A DNA stretch of 64,000 nt from DATEOR01 sp046734455 (GTDB lineage: Bacteria; Actinomycetota; Thermoleophilia; Gaiellales; Gaiellaceae). Under the pieces are notes generated by a model. It was not told the DNA's origin. It saw nothing but the letters and a program-made list of their open reading frames with translations, and did no database searches. Positions 7,647 through 15,915 of the stretch are shown one piece after another; the stretch's first letter is position 1, and each line of letters begins with the position of its first letter. The position numbers were made by a program, and so were the translations under genes. The stretch covers positions 1 through 64,000 of the forward strand of contig JBKPRJ010000028.1 of the NCBI GenBank assembly GCA_046734455.1, written 5' to 3'.

Positions 7647-8546
7647 GTGCGGGAACGAAAGCTGGCAGTCATCGGCGCCGCGCTCGACCTTGGGTCGGGG
7701 CGCCGCGGCGTGGACATGGGGCCCTCGGCCATCCGCTACGCGGGGCTCGACGACCGCCTCGCCCGACTCGGCTTCGAGTGCGAAGACGTCGGCAACGTGC
7801 GCACCGCGACTCCCGAGGCGACGGAGAGCGGCGATCCCCAGGCGCGCTTCCTGCGGCAGATCAAGGAGACCTGCGCCGGGATCGCGGAGAAGGTCTCGGC
7901 GGCTCTGCAGGACGACGACTTGCCTATCGTCCTCGGCGGCGACCATTCGATTGCCCTGGGGACGCTCGGAGGGCTGGCGGCGAGCCATGGGGCCGGCGGG
8001 GTGCTCTGGTTCGACGCGCACGGCGACCTGAACACGCCGGAGACCTCGCCGAGCGGAAACGTCCACGGGATGCCGCTCGCCGCGGCTCTCGGGCTCGCCG
8101 ACGGCGCGTTCCGAAGCGACGCGTGGCCGCTTCCGGCCTTGAAGCCCGAGCATGTCACGCTCATCGGGGTCCGCTCGCTGGACGAGGGCGAGCGCGAGCT
8201 CGTGCGCGGACTCGGCGTCGCCGTGTACACCATGACCGACGTCGACCGGCGCGGAGTCGAGCCCGTCGTTCGCGAGGCGCTCGAGCGCGTTCAAGGCGCC
8301 GCCTTCGTGCACGTCTCCCTCGACATGGACGTCGTCGATCCCGACGTCGCACCAGGAGTGGGGACGCCCGTCCGCGGTGGGCTGTCCTACCGCGAGGCGC
8401 ACCTCGCCATGGAGCTGGTGGCGGAGTCCGGGCTTCTCGGCTCGATGGACGTCGTCGAGGTGAACCCGATCCTCGACCGCGAGAACGCGACTGCCGAGCT
8501 CGCCGTCGAGCTCGTCGCGAGCGCCCTGGGCGAGAGGATCCTCTAG
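7647..8546 (+). CDS. rocF: Arginase
   Basis: A 299-residue ureohydrolase that cleaves arginine to ornithine and urea. The Mn-binding motifs of the family are present: GGDHSIALG, WFDAHGDLNTP and LDMDVVDPDVAPG. SGNVHGMPLA separates arginase from agmatinase, and the N-terminus has the GxxxGVDMGPSAIR element. The GTG start is 9 nt after a TAGCCT -10. Its stop overlaps that of the convergent hydrolase gene by CTAG. Confidence 0.92.
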   Translation: MRERKLAVIGAALDLGSGRRGVDMGPSAIRYAGLDDRLARLGFECEDVGNVRTATPEATESGDPQARFLRQIKETCAGIAEKVSAALQDDDLPIVLGGDHSIALGTLGGLAASHGAGGVLWFDAHGDLNTPETSPSGNVHGMPLAAALGLADGAFRSDAWPLPALKPEHVTLIGVRSLDEGERELVRGLGVAVYTMTDVDRRGVEPVVREALERVQGAAFVHVSLDMDVVDPDVAPGVGTPVRGGLSYREAHLAMELVAESGLLGSMDVVEVNPILDRENATAELAVELVASALGERIL

Positions 8547-9313
8547 CCGTCGAGAAACGCGTCGATGGCCGCGGCGGTCTCGTCGAACGCATCCCAGAGG
8601 ACGCTGTGGCCGCCGGGCACGACCTCGACGGTCATGAGGTCTCCGAGCGCCCGGCGGTAGAGCTCGAGCTGTCCGGCGAGCACGACGACGGAGAGCGACC
8701 CGACGACCACGAGCGAGGGGACGTTCAGCGTTTCGAACGGCGGCGGAGGCGTTCCCAGCTCCAGGTACGCGTCGCTCACGGCCTGCGCCGAGTAGCGAAG
8801 GTGAAGGCGCCCGTCGTCGGCCACGAAGGTGTGGTGCGAGAACTCCTCCTCCAGCATCTCGCGAGGCGTGTGCGCGAGCCCGCTGCGCACGATCCGTACC
8901 TCGATCGCCTCGTCCACCGAGGCGTACGACTCCTGCTGCAATGCCTCCGCGGCCAGCTGGTGGGAGTGCGGCGGCGGGAGGAAGATGGCGGGGTCGAGGA
9001 GGACGGCGCGGCGGACGAGCTCGGGCCGCACTGCGGCGACCTGCATGGTCAGGCGGCCCCCGAAGCTGTGTCCGATCCAGTACGCGGGCTCGTCGAAGGT
9101 CTCGAGCAGGTCGGCCACGTGGGCCGCGATGTCCCGTGGCTCGTCCCAGGTCGAGTGCCCGTGCCCGCGCAGGTCGGCTGCGACGACGTGGAACCGGTTC
9201 GCCAGCCGCTCCTCCGCGAGCTTTCGAAAACGACGGCCGTGGCCCGTGACGCCGTGCAGGCAGACCACGAGCGGCGATTCCGGATCGCCCCATTCGTAGG
9301 TGTGCAGCTTCAT
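8543..9313 (-). CDS. Alpha/beta hydrolase
   Basis: A 256-residue alpha/beta hydrolase. The oxyanion-loop motif is VVCLHGVTGHGRRF, DLRGHGHS is the typical second block, and the nucleophile elbow is GHSFGG (Ser). The acid is probably within VVVGSLSVVV and the catalytic His is GGHSVLW near the C-terminus. The substrate is unknown; esterase, lipase or haloperoxidase-like relatives all share this pattern. The ATG overlaps the rarA stop (ATGA), so it is the second gene of a rarA operon. Confidence 0.85.
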   Translation of the reverse strand: MKLHTYEWGDPESPLVVCLHGVTGHGRRFRKLAEERLANRFHVVAADLRGHGHSTWDEPRDIAAHVADLLETFDEPAYWIGHSFGGRLTMQVAAVRPELVRRAVLLDPAIFLPPPHSHQLAAEALQQESYASVDEAIEVRIVRSGLAHTPREMLEEEFSHHTFVADDGRLHLRYSAQAVSDAYLELGTPPPPFETLNVPSLVVVGSLSVVVLAGQLELYRRALGDLMTVEVVPGGHSVLWDAFDETAAAIDAFLDG

Positions 9314-10554
9314 GCCTCTTCCTCGGGCTCGTAATAGGTGCGGCCCTTCAGCTCGTCCGGGAGGTAGTCGACCTCGTAGCCCGACGGGTCGTTCGGCGGA
9401 TAGACGTAGCCCTGCCCGTGTCCGAGCTTCTTGGCCCCGGGATAGTGGGCGTCCCGAAGAGCCTTCGGCGGTTGCAGCGCTCCGTGCTCGCGGACGTCTT
9501 GCGAGGCGGCGCCGAGCGCCTTGATCACCGCATTCGACTTCGGGGCGCTTGCGAGGTAGATCGTCGCGTGCGCCAGGTTGAGCCGCGCCTCGGGGAGGCC
9601 GACGTGCTCGACGGCATGAGCCGCCGCGACCGCGACGAGGAGCGCCCGTGAATCCGCCATGCCGATGTCCTCCGAGGCGTGAACGATCAGGCGGCGCGCG
9701 ATGAAGCGCGGATCCTCACCGCCTTCCAGCATCGAGGCGAGGTAGTAGAGCGCCGCGTCCGGATCGGAGCCACGGATCGCCTTGATGAACGCCGACGTGA
9801 AGTCGTAGTGCGCGTCCCCGCCCTTGTCGTAGACGACGGGGCGCCGGCGGGCGGCGTCCTCGACGTGGCGCTCCTCGAGAGGAACGCCCTCGGCGGCCGC
9901 CGTCTGTGAGGCGAGCTCGAGGGTGTTCAGCGCCGCGCGCGCGTCGCCCCCTGCGCGTCTGGCGACGAGGGTGACGAGGTCGTCGCCGAGATCGAGACCG
10001 AGGTGCTCGGCTCCGCGGCGCACGATCACCGCCAGCTCGTCGTCCGATAGCGGCTCCAGCTCGTAGATCTGGGAGCGGGAGAGGAGCGCCGAGTTGACCT
10101 CGAAGTAGGGGTTCTCGGTCGTCGCCCCGATCAGGGTGATGAGGCCGGACTCGACCGCCGGCAGAAGCGCGTCCTGCTGCGCCTTGTTGAACCGGTGGAT
10201 CTCGTCGAGAAAGAGGATCGTGCGCGTGCCGCCGGCGCCCAGCCGCTCGGTCGCTCGCTGGAGCACCGCGCGTACGTCGGCGACGGATGCCGACACGGCC
10301 GAGAGCTCCTCGAACTCCGCGCCCGTCGTCTCGGCGACGATGCGCGCGAGCGTGGTCTTGCCGCTGCCGGGCGGGCCGTAGAAGATCGCCGACCCCATGC
10401 GGTCACCGCTGATCGCCAGGGCGAGCGCGGACCCGGGCCCGACGACGTGCTCCTGGCCGACGAAGTCGTCGAGCCGGCGCGGCCGCAGTCGGGTGGCCAG
10501 AGGAGCCACGTCCTCCAGGCGCCCATGGGCCGCGTCGGAAAAGAGATCGCTCAC
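9310..10554 (-). CDS. rarA: Replication-associated recombination protein A (RarA/MgsA AAA ATPase)
   Basis: A 414-residue AAA+ ATPase that acts at stalled or collapsed replication forks. RPRRLDDFVGQEHVVGPGS is the family N-terminus; Walker A is GPPGSGKTTLA, Walker B is ILFLDEIHRFNKAQQD, sensor 1 is GATTENPYFEV, and the C-terminus has the tetramerisation block with PKSNAVIKALG and HYPGAKKLGHGQGY. GTG 10554 is chosen because it lies 7 nt after a -10 (CATACT) and leaves a normal N-terminus. The longer open frame to 11820 is antisense to the M20 gene and rejected. Confidence 0.93.
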   Translation of the reverse strand: MSDLFSDAAHGRLEDVAPLATRLRPRRLDDFVGQEHVVGPGSALALAISGDRMGSAIFYGPPGSGKTTLARIVAETTGAEFEELSAVSASVADVRAVLQRATERLGAGGTRTILFLDEIHRFNKAQQDALLPAVESGLITLIGATTENPYFEVNSALLSRSQIYELEPLSDDELAVIVRRGAEHLGLDLGDDLVTLVARRAGGDARAALNTLELASQTAAAEGVPLEERHVEDAARRRPVVYDKGGDAHYDFTSAFIKAIRGSDPDAALYYLASMLEGGEDPRFIARRLIVHASEDIGMADSRALLVAVAAAHAVEHVGLPEARLNLAHATIYLASAPKSNAVIKALGAASQDVREHGALQPPKALRDAHYPGAKKLGHGQGYVYPPNDPSGYEVDYLPDELKGRTYYEPEEEA

Positions 10555-10561
10555 GCCGGGA

Positions 10562-10569
10562 AGTATGCT
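10562..10569. promoter_or_regulatory. Shared divergent -10 region (rarA / M20 peptidase)
   Basis: Plus strand TATGCT (10564-10569) is 6 nt before the M20 ATG. Minus strand CATACT (10567-10562) is 7 nt before the rarA GTG. The hexamers overlap by four bases, so both mRNAs would begin at or next to their start codons. Confidence 0.55.
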
Positions 10570-10575
10570 CACGCC

Positions 10576-11844
10576 ATGGCCACCGTCTCCGTGCGTGACG
10601 AGGCGACGGAGCTCCTCCAGGGGCTCCTGCGCGCCAACACGGTCAATCCGCCGGGGAACGAGACGCTCGCGGCAGATCTTCTGCGCGCGTACCTCGAGGA
10701 CGCCGGGGTGCAGTGCGAGCTCTACGCCAAGATTCCCGAGCGCGCCAACCTCGTCGCCCGTCTGCCCGGACGCGGCGGCCCGACCCTCGCCCTCATCTCG
10801 CACACGGACACGGTTCGCGCCGACCCCGAGGAGTGGTCGCTCGACCCGTGGTCCGGCGAGCTGCGCGACGGCGAGATCTGGGGCCGCGGCGCGCTCGACA
10901 TGAAGAGCCACGTCGCGGCAGCGGCCGTCGCGGTCGCCATGCTCGCCCGCGAGGGCTTCGTGCCCGCCGGCGACGTCGTCTTCGTCGCCTCGGCCGACGA
11001 GGAGGTCGGCGAGGATTACGGCCTCTCCTGGCTCTGCGCCAACCATTCCGACGCGATCAGAGCCGACTACTGCGTCAACGAGGGCGGCGGCGACCGGCTC
11101 ATGATCAAGGGGCGCCCCGCCTATCTGTGCGGCACGGCAGAGAAGATGAGCTCGCCCTTCGTCCTGCGCGTCCACGGGCGCAGCGGGCACGCCTCGATGC
11201 CGGGGATCGCGGACAACGCGCTCGTCCGGGCGGCGCGCCTGATCCAGCGGCTCGCCGACTACACGCCGAAGCGGCGCGAGCTTCCGGAGGCGGCAGCCTT
11301 TCTGCAGCTCGTCGGCACGGCCGACCTTTCCAAGCTCGACCCGCCCCTCCGGGCAGTCGTCGAGCCGATGCTCTCGCATGCCATCTCGCCGACGATCATC
11401 GAGGCGTCGAAGCAGACGAACGTCATCCCCGCGCTCTGCACGGTCGTCTGCGACTGCCGGCTCCTCCCCGGCGAGACGCAGGCAGAGGCCGAAGCCGAGA
11501 TCCGCGCCGTGCTCGGCGAGGACAACTACAGCTTCGACTGGGTCGAGGGAGTCGGCGGGACGGCGTCGCCGCTCGATACGCCGCTCTGGCGCGCAATCGA
11601 GAGCTTCGTCGACGAGATGGAGCCCGGCGCGGCGCTCGCTCCGTTCGTCAACGCCGGCTTCACCGACAGCCACTTTATGCGCCAGGCCTTCGGCACCGTT
11701 TGCTACGGGTTCTTCCCGATGCGCGCGATGGATCCCGAGGTCGCCGCGGCGTTGATCCATTCGGCCGACGAGCGCATCCCTGTGGACGATCTCGAGCTTG
11801 GCACCCGCTTCCTCATGCACGTGGCACGTACACTCGGAGAGTGA
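10576..11844 (+). CDS. M20-family metallopeptidase / deacylase
   Basis: A 422-residue M20/M28-type zinc hydrolase like ArgE/DapE/carboxypeptidase G2. Metal ligand motifs are SHTDTVRA, GRGALDMKSHVAA and SADEEVGEDYG, with a later His in GFTDSHFMRQ. The dimerisation domain lies in the middle (RVHGRSGHASMP). These enzymes hydrolyse peptide or N-acyl bonds; the exact substrate cannot be read off. ATG 10576 sits 6 nt after TATGCT, consistent with a leaderless transcript. Its stop overlaps the DUF1385 GTG. Confidence 0.85.
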   Translation: MATVSVRDEATELLQGLLRANTVNPPGNETLAADLLRAYLEDAGVQCELYAKIPERANLVARLPGRGGPTLALISHTDTVRADPEEWSLDPWSGELRDGEIWGRGALDMKSHVAAAAVAVAMLAREGFVPAGDVVFVASADEEVGEDYGLSWLCANHSDAIRADYCVNEGGGDRLMIKGRPAYLCGTAEKMSSPFVLRVHGRSGHASMPGIADNALVRAARLIQRLADYTPKRRELPEAAAFLQLVGTADLSKLDPPLRAVVEPMLSHAISPTIIEASKQTNVIPALCTVVCDCRLLPGETQAEAEAEIRAVLGEDNYSFDWVEGVGGTASPLDTPLWRAIESFVDEMEPGAALAPFVNAGFTDSHFMRQAFGTVCYGFFPMRAMDPEVAAALIHSADERIPVDDLELGTRFLMHVARTLGE

Positions 11845-12656
11845 GCAGGGACAAGGTTCGTCTCGGGGGCATGGCCCTCGCCAACGGAGTGCTGGTGCAC
11901 GGGCCGCGCTACTGGGCCTGCGCGATTCGCCTGGAGGACGGCGGCCTCGAGGTCGCCTCGGGGCTCAAGCCTCTCCGCGCTTCCGAGATCGAGAACCGCC
12001 TCATTCGCGGCCCTGCGCGGATGGCCGAGATCTTCGCGCTCCTGCCGGAGATCCGCCGCCGGCTGCCCGCAGCCCAGCTTCCCTTCCAGCGCCCTGCAGT
12101 CGCAGCCGCCATGGTCGGAAGCGCCGCCGCTGTCCGCCTCGTCCGCGGCAGCAGGCTCTCGTCCGCAGCGCAAGAGGTCTTCGCTGCGGCCCTTTCCGTC
12201 GGGCCCGCCGCAGTCGCGATGCGCGGCTCGAATCTCGCCTCCTACCACGGCGCAGAGCACATCTCCATCGGTACGTACGAGCACGGCGAGGAACGCGCGA
12301 AGGAGCACGAGCGCTGCGGCTCGCACCTCCTGGGCCCGCTTCTCCTGACGTCGGCGATCGGGAACGCCCTCGTCACCCGCGCGCCCGCCTCGGTTCGTCC
12401 CGCCGCGCGCGCTGCCGCTGGCGTGGGAGCGCTCGCAGCCTCCGTGGAGCTCTTCTCCTGGATGGTGCAAAACCAGCAAAACCCGCTCGCCCGCGCGCTC
12501 GCCATGCCTGGCCACGAGCTCCAGCACCGGTTCGTCACGGCCGAGCCTACGCCGGAGCAGCTCGAGGTCGCAAACCTCGCTCTGGACGAATGCGTCCGCC
12601 TAGAATCCGCTGCAAATGGCGATAACGGAGCAGCAGAACAAGCGCCTCCCACCTGA
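11841..12656 (+). CDS. DUF1385 (YqhQ-like) membrane protein
   Basis: A 271-residue protein with the DUF1385 signatures: GGMALANGVLVHGPRYWA at the N-terminus, ASYHGAEHISIGTYEHGE in the centre and PGHELQHRFVTAEPTPEQL at the end. Two or three hydrophobic helices lie between. Function is not established; the conserved His/Glu residues have led to the description as a possible metal-dependent enzyme. GTG 11841 overlaps the M20 stop by GTGA. Its last 41 nt overlap the next gene. Confidence 0.8.
   Translation: MSRDKVRLGGMALANGVLVHGPRYWACAIRLEDGGLEVASGLKPLRASEIENRLIRGPARMAEIFALLPEIRRRLPAAQLPFQRPAVAAAMVGSAAAVRLVRGSRLSSAAQEVFAAALSVGPAAVAMRGSNLASYHGAEHISIGTYEHGEERAKEHERCGSHLLGPLLLTSAIGNALVTRAPASVRPAARAAAGVGALAASVELFSWMVQNQQNPLARALAMPGHELQHRFVTAEPTPEQLEVANLALDECVRLESAANGDNGAAEQAPPT
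12601..12606 (+). promoter_or_regulatory. Candidate -10 element for the nicotinate phosphoribosyltransferase gene
   Basis: TAGAAT lies inside the end of the DUF1385 gene, 9 nt before ATG 12616. It matches the TAGNNT pattern seen before other starts here. Confidence 0.4.
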
Positions 12657-13710
12657 GATCTTCGACCTCCCGGTCGAGAAGATGCGGGAGGGCTGGTACA
12701 CCGACGCATATTTCAACCACGCGCGCGACACGCTGCTCGCGGACGGGAGACACCCGCGCGTCGTCATGCAGGTCTTCCAGAAGAACGAGGCGGTTCTCGG
12801 CGGGATGGACGAGGCGATCGCGATCCTCAAGCTCTGCTCGCACGACTGGGAGGCGCTGACCGTCCACGCGCTCTACGACGGCGACGAAGTGGCGCCCCGG
12901 GAAACGGTCATGACGATCGAGGGCGACTACACGCTCTTCGCCCACCTGGAGACGGTCTACCTGGGCGTCCTGGCCCGGCGGACGCTCGTCGCCACGAACA
13001 CGCGCAGCGTCATCGAGTCGGCGAACCGAAAGCCGATCATCTTCATGCCGGCCCGGCACGACCACCACAGCATCCAGACCGGCGACGGCTATGCCGCGCA
13101 CGTGGCGGGGGCGTCGATCGGCTTCCCGATCGGCATGACCACCGACGCGCAGGCCTCGTGGTGGGGAGGGAAGGGCGTGGGCACCGTCCCGCATGCGCTC
13201 ATCTCGGCCTACGGTGGAAACACCGTCCTCGCGGCGACGAAGTTTGCGGAGTGGGCTGCGCGCGAGGCTCCCGACATCAACGTCACGGTGCTCGTCGACT
13301 TCGAGAACAACTCCGTCGAGACGGCGCTCGAGGTCGCGCGTGCGCTCGGCGACCGGCTCTGGGGCGTACGGCTCGACACGTCCGAGACGCTGGTCGACCG
13401 CTCGCTCTGGGACGAGCTGGGCGAGTTCAAGCCCACCGGCGTTAACGAGCGCCTGGTGCGCAAGGTCCGGGCTGCGCTCGACGAAGCGGGATTCGAGCGC
13501 ATCAAGATCGTGGCGTCCGGCGGCTTCGACGCCGCGAAGATCCGCTCGTTCGAGGAGCGCGGAGTGCCGGTGGACTCCTACGGGGTCGGCTCCGCGCTCA
13601 TCCGCGGGCAGAACGACTTCACCGGCGACATCGTCCTCACCGACGGGCTCCCGTCCGCCAAGGTCGGGCGTCGCTACAAGCCGAACGAGCGCCTCGAGCT
13701 CGTCGTTTAA
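12616..13710 (+). CDS. Nicotinate phosphoribosyltransferase family protein
   Basis: A 364-residue phosphoribosyltransferase of the nicotinate/quinolinate type. In NAD salvage this enzyme joins nicotinate and PRPP. Supporting blocks are MREGWYTDAYF, a central TNTRSV and FMPARHDHHS segment, and the barrel strands VDFENNSVETALEVA, GVRLDTSE, KIVASGGFDAAKI and YGVGSALI that build the phosphate pocket. It is shorter than E. coli PncB and resembles the compact actinobacterial/archaeal form. The ATG lies 41 nt inside the DUF1385 gene in another frame. Confidence 0.85.
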   Translation: MAITEQQNKRLPPEIFDLPVEKMREGWYTDAYFNHARDTLLADGRHPRVVMQVFQKNEAVLGGMDEAIAILKLCSHDWEALTVHALYDGDEVAPRETVMTIEGDYTLFAHLETVYLGVLARRTLVATNTRSVIESANRKPIIFMPARHDHHSIQTGDGYAAHVAGASIGFPIGMTTDAQASWWGGKGVGTVPHALISAYGGNTVLAATKFAEWAAREAPDINVTVLVDFENNSVETALEVARALGDRLWGVRLDTSETLVDRSLWDELGEFKPTGVNERLVRKVRAALDEAGFERIKIVASGGFDAAKIRSFEERGVPVDSYGVGSALIRGQNDFTGDIVLTDGLPSAKVGRRYKPNERLELVV

Positions 13711-13731
13711 AGGTTTTCCAGCCTGCGGCCG

Positions 13732-15261
13732 ATGACGGTCGGGGTGGAGCTGATCGTCGACTTTCTGAGCTACGTCAAGGACCAGCTGTTCACGTGGCTG
13801 CCCTTGATCTTCCTCGGCCTGCTCGTCTACTTCTTCTGGCGGATGCTCGCGTTCATGCCGCGGGTGAAGCCGACCGAGGTCGAGCCCGACTCGAAGTCGG
13901 CGGTCGGCTGGGACGACATCGCAGGAGTGGACGAGGCCGCCGCCGAGCTGCAGGAGGTCGTCGACTTCCTTCAGCACCCGAAGCGGTTCGCCGTCCTGGG
14001 TGCTCGCGTCCCGAAGGGGATCCTCATCTACGGGCCCCCGGGCACCGGCAAGACGCTGCTCGCCAAGGCGGTCGCCCATGCCTCCGGCGCCACCTTCTAT
14101 TCGCAGAGCGCGTCGGCGTTCGTGGAGATGTTCGCCGGGCTTGGCGCCGCGCGCATCCGCAAGCTCTTCGACAAGGCGCGCAAGAACGCGCCGGCGATTG
14201 TCTTCATCGACGAGCTCGACGCCGTGGGGATGCGCCGCTCCGGCACGAGCTTCAACCGCGAGCAGGACCAGACCTTGAACCAGCTCCTCGTGGAGCTGGA
14301 CGGCTTCCGCGGGCCCGACGGCGTGGTCATCATCGGCGCCTCCAACCGTCTCGAAGACCTCGACCCCGCCCTCCTGCGCCCGGGCCGCTTCGATCGCCAG
14401 GTCCTCGTCGGGCCGCCCGACCTGGCCGGTCGCGAGGCCATCCTCAAGGTACACACGCGCGGCAAACCACTCTCCCCGGACGTCGATCTCGAGACGGTCG
14501 CCCGCCAGACCGCCGGGCTCACCGGCGCGGACCTCGCCAACATCTGCAACGAGGCCGCCATCTTCGCGGGCCGCGCTGAGATGGGCCATCTCCGGCAGAT
14601 CGACTTCGAGAACGCGATGGAGCGCGTCGTCGCAGGCTTGCAACAGCGCCGAGTCGTCACCGAAAAGGAGAAACGCATCCTCGCCTACCACGAGGCGGGG
14701 CACGCGCTCATGTCGCACCTCGTCGGCAGTCCCCAGCCCGTCCAGAAGGTGACCATCGTCTCGCGCGGCCGGGCCCTCGGGTACACGCTGAACACGCCGC
14801 AGGAGGACCGCTACCTGCACACGAAGGAAGAGCTCCTCGACCTGATGAAGGTGCTCCTCTCGGGTCGCGCCGCCGAGCAGATCGTCTTCGGCGCGGTGAC
14901 GAACGGCGCGGCCAACGACCTCGAGCGCGTGACGGATCTCGCCCGCGAGATGATCTTCGAGTTCGGCATGGGCGACGAGGTCTCCTCGCGAACGATGCGC
15001 GCCGACAACTACGCCCTCTCGGAGCACACGAAGCGCGTGCGCGACGAGGAGCAGGCGCGTCTCTGCGACCATGCGTTCGATGAGGCCGTTCGACTACTGA
15101 CCAAGCACCGCCACTCCCTCGACGTCGTCGCTGCAGCACTCCTCGAGAAGGAGACGCTCATGCGCCCGGAGCTCGAGGAACTCCTCACGGATGTGCGTCC
15201 GGAGTCCGACGCGTCGGAGCGCGTCGGCACCCCGCAGGTCATCTCGCAGGCCGAGTCCTAG
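13732..15261 (+). CDS. FtsH-like AAA protease with a single N-terminal membrane helix
   Basis: A 509-residue membrane-anchored ATP-dependent zinc protease. One hydrophobic helix is at about residues 20-38, the AAA Walker A GPPGTGKT is at 101-108, Walker B is IVFIDELDAVG, and the second region of homology ends RPGRFDRQV. The zinc site HEAGH is at 320-324 with the third ligand in NDLERVTDLA. Classical FtsH (about 610-650 aa) has two helices flanking an extracytoplasmic domain; both the second helix and that domain are missing here. All AAA and protease residues are intact, so it should be active. Confidence 0.88.
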   Translation: MTVGVELIVDFLSYVKDQLFTWLPLIFLGLLVYFFWRMLAFMPRVKPTEVEPDSKSAVGWDDIAGVDEAAAELQEVVDFLQHPKRFAVLGARVPKGILIYGPPGTGKTLLAKAVAHASGATFYSQSASAFVEMFAGLGAARIRKLFDKARKNAPAIVFIDELDAVGMRRSGTSFNREQDQTLNQLLVELDGFRGPDGVVIIGASNRLEDLDPALLRPGRFDRQVLVGPPDLAGREAILKVHTRGKPLSPDVDLETVARQTAGLTGADLANICNEAAIFAGRAEMGHLRQIDFENAMERVVAGLQQRRVVTEKEKRILAYHEAGHALMSHLVGSPQPVQKVTIVSRGRALGYTLNTPQEDRYLHTKEELLDLMKVLLSGRAAEQIVFGAVTNGAANDLERVTDLAREMIFEFGMGDEVSSRTMRADNYALSEHTKRVRDEEQARLCDHAFDEAVRLLTKHRHSLDVVAAALLEKETLMRPELEELLTDVRPESDASERVGTPQVISQAES

Positions 15262-15277
15262 GAGCGCACCCTCCCGA

Positions 15278-15283
15278 TAGGAT
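15278..15283 (+). promoter_or_regulatory. -10 element for leaderless methylmalonyl-CoA epimerase gene
   Basis: TAGGAT ends exactly 6 nt before GTG 15290 and no Shine-Dalgarno is present. Confidence 0.5.
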
Positions 15284-15289
15284 CGGGGC

Positions 15290-15691
15290 GTGGACGTCCG
15301 CTCCGTCCATCACGTGGCGTTCGCCGTCTCCGACCTCGACGAGGCCGTCGGCACGTACCAGCGGCTCTTCGGGGCCGAGGTCGAGCTGCGGGGTCGCATG
15401 GAGGATCAGGGGGTCGAGGCCGCCTACCTTCGCGTAGGGTCCGGGCGGGTCGAGCTCATGAGCGCGCTCGCGGACGACACGCCCGTCGGGCGCTTCCTCG
15501 CCAGGCGCGGTCCGGGTATGCACCACGTTGCGTACGAGGTCGCCGACGTCGCTGCCGCGGTCGGCGAGCTGGCCGCGCAGGGCGTGGACGTGATCGACCC
15601 GGAGCCCCGCACGGGGCTCGACGGCCACGCTGTCTCGTTCGTCCATCCCGACTCCGTGCACGGAGTGCTCGTGGAGGTGATTGGTGGCTGA
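15290..15691 (+). CDS. mce: Methylmalonyl-CoA epimerase (VOC superfamily)
   Basis: A 133-residue VOC-fold protein. The repeated half-motifs are VHHVAFAVSDLDEAVG and MHHVAYEVADVAAAV. They carry the metal ligands His, together with the ELMSAL and VLVEVIG strands that end in Glu. The sequence pattern matches epimerases that interconvert (2R)- and (2S)-methylmalonyl-CoA between propionyl-CoA carboxylase and the B12 mutase. Neither partner gene is in the window. A VOC dioxygenase of unknown substrate is the alternative. Confidence 0.8.
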   Translation: MDVRSVHHVAFAVSDLDEAVGTYQRLFGAEVELRGRMEDQGVEAAYLRVGSGRVELMSALADDTPVGRFLARRGPGMHHVAYEVADVAAAVGELAAQGVDVIDPEPRTGLDGHAVSFVHPDSVHGVLVEVIGG

Positions 15692-15914
15692 GAACGACCA
15701 GATCCGGCTGGAGATCGCCTTCGAAGGCGGTCAGATCATCGGCGGCACGGTGTCTCCCGCCGTCTCGAAGGCCTTCCAGGAGGCGATGGCCGGCAACGGG
15801 CCGGTGTTCGAGCTCGAGTCGCTCGAGGGCAACTTCCTCGTGGCGCTCGGAAAGGTCGTGTACGTCAAGCGCAGCTCGCGCGAGACGCAGATCGGCTTCG
15901 GCTCGACGGCCTAG
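15684..15914 (+). CDS. Small conserved protein, possibly DUF3107-like
   Basis: A 76-residue soluble protein with alternating strands: IRLEIAFEGGQIIGGTV, a helix SPAVSKAFQEAM, then FELESLEGNFLVALGKVVYVKRSS. The layout resembles the small actinobacterial DUF3107 proteins, but I cannot confirm this. GTG 15684 is chosen over TTG 15681 because GGAGG lies at a good distance. It overlaps the epimerase stop by 8 nt and precedes the sigma factor gene by one base, so the three are co-transcribed. Confidence 0.6.
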   Translation: MAENDQIRLEIAFEGGQIIGGTVSPAVSKAFQEAMAGNGPVFELESLEGNFLVALGKVVYVKRSSRETQIGFGSTA

Positions 15915-15915
15915 C

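Noticed and set aside
10555..11820. N-terminal extension of rarA to 11820
   Set aside because: The extension is antisense to the M20 peptidase and unlike any RarA N-terminus; the start at 10554 gives the usual length.
12547..15072. 841-codon minus-strand open frame opposite the nicotinate phosphoribosyltransferase and FtsH-like genes
   Set aside because: It spans two well-supported genes on the other strand and shows no recognisable domain.
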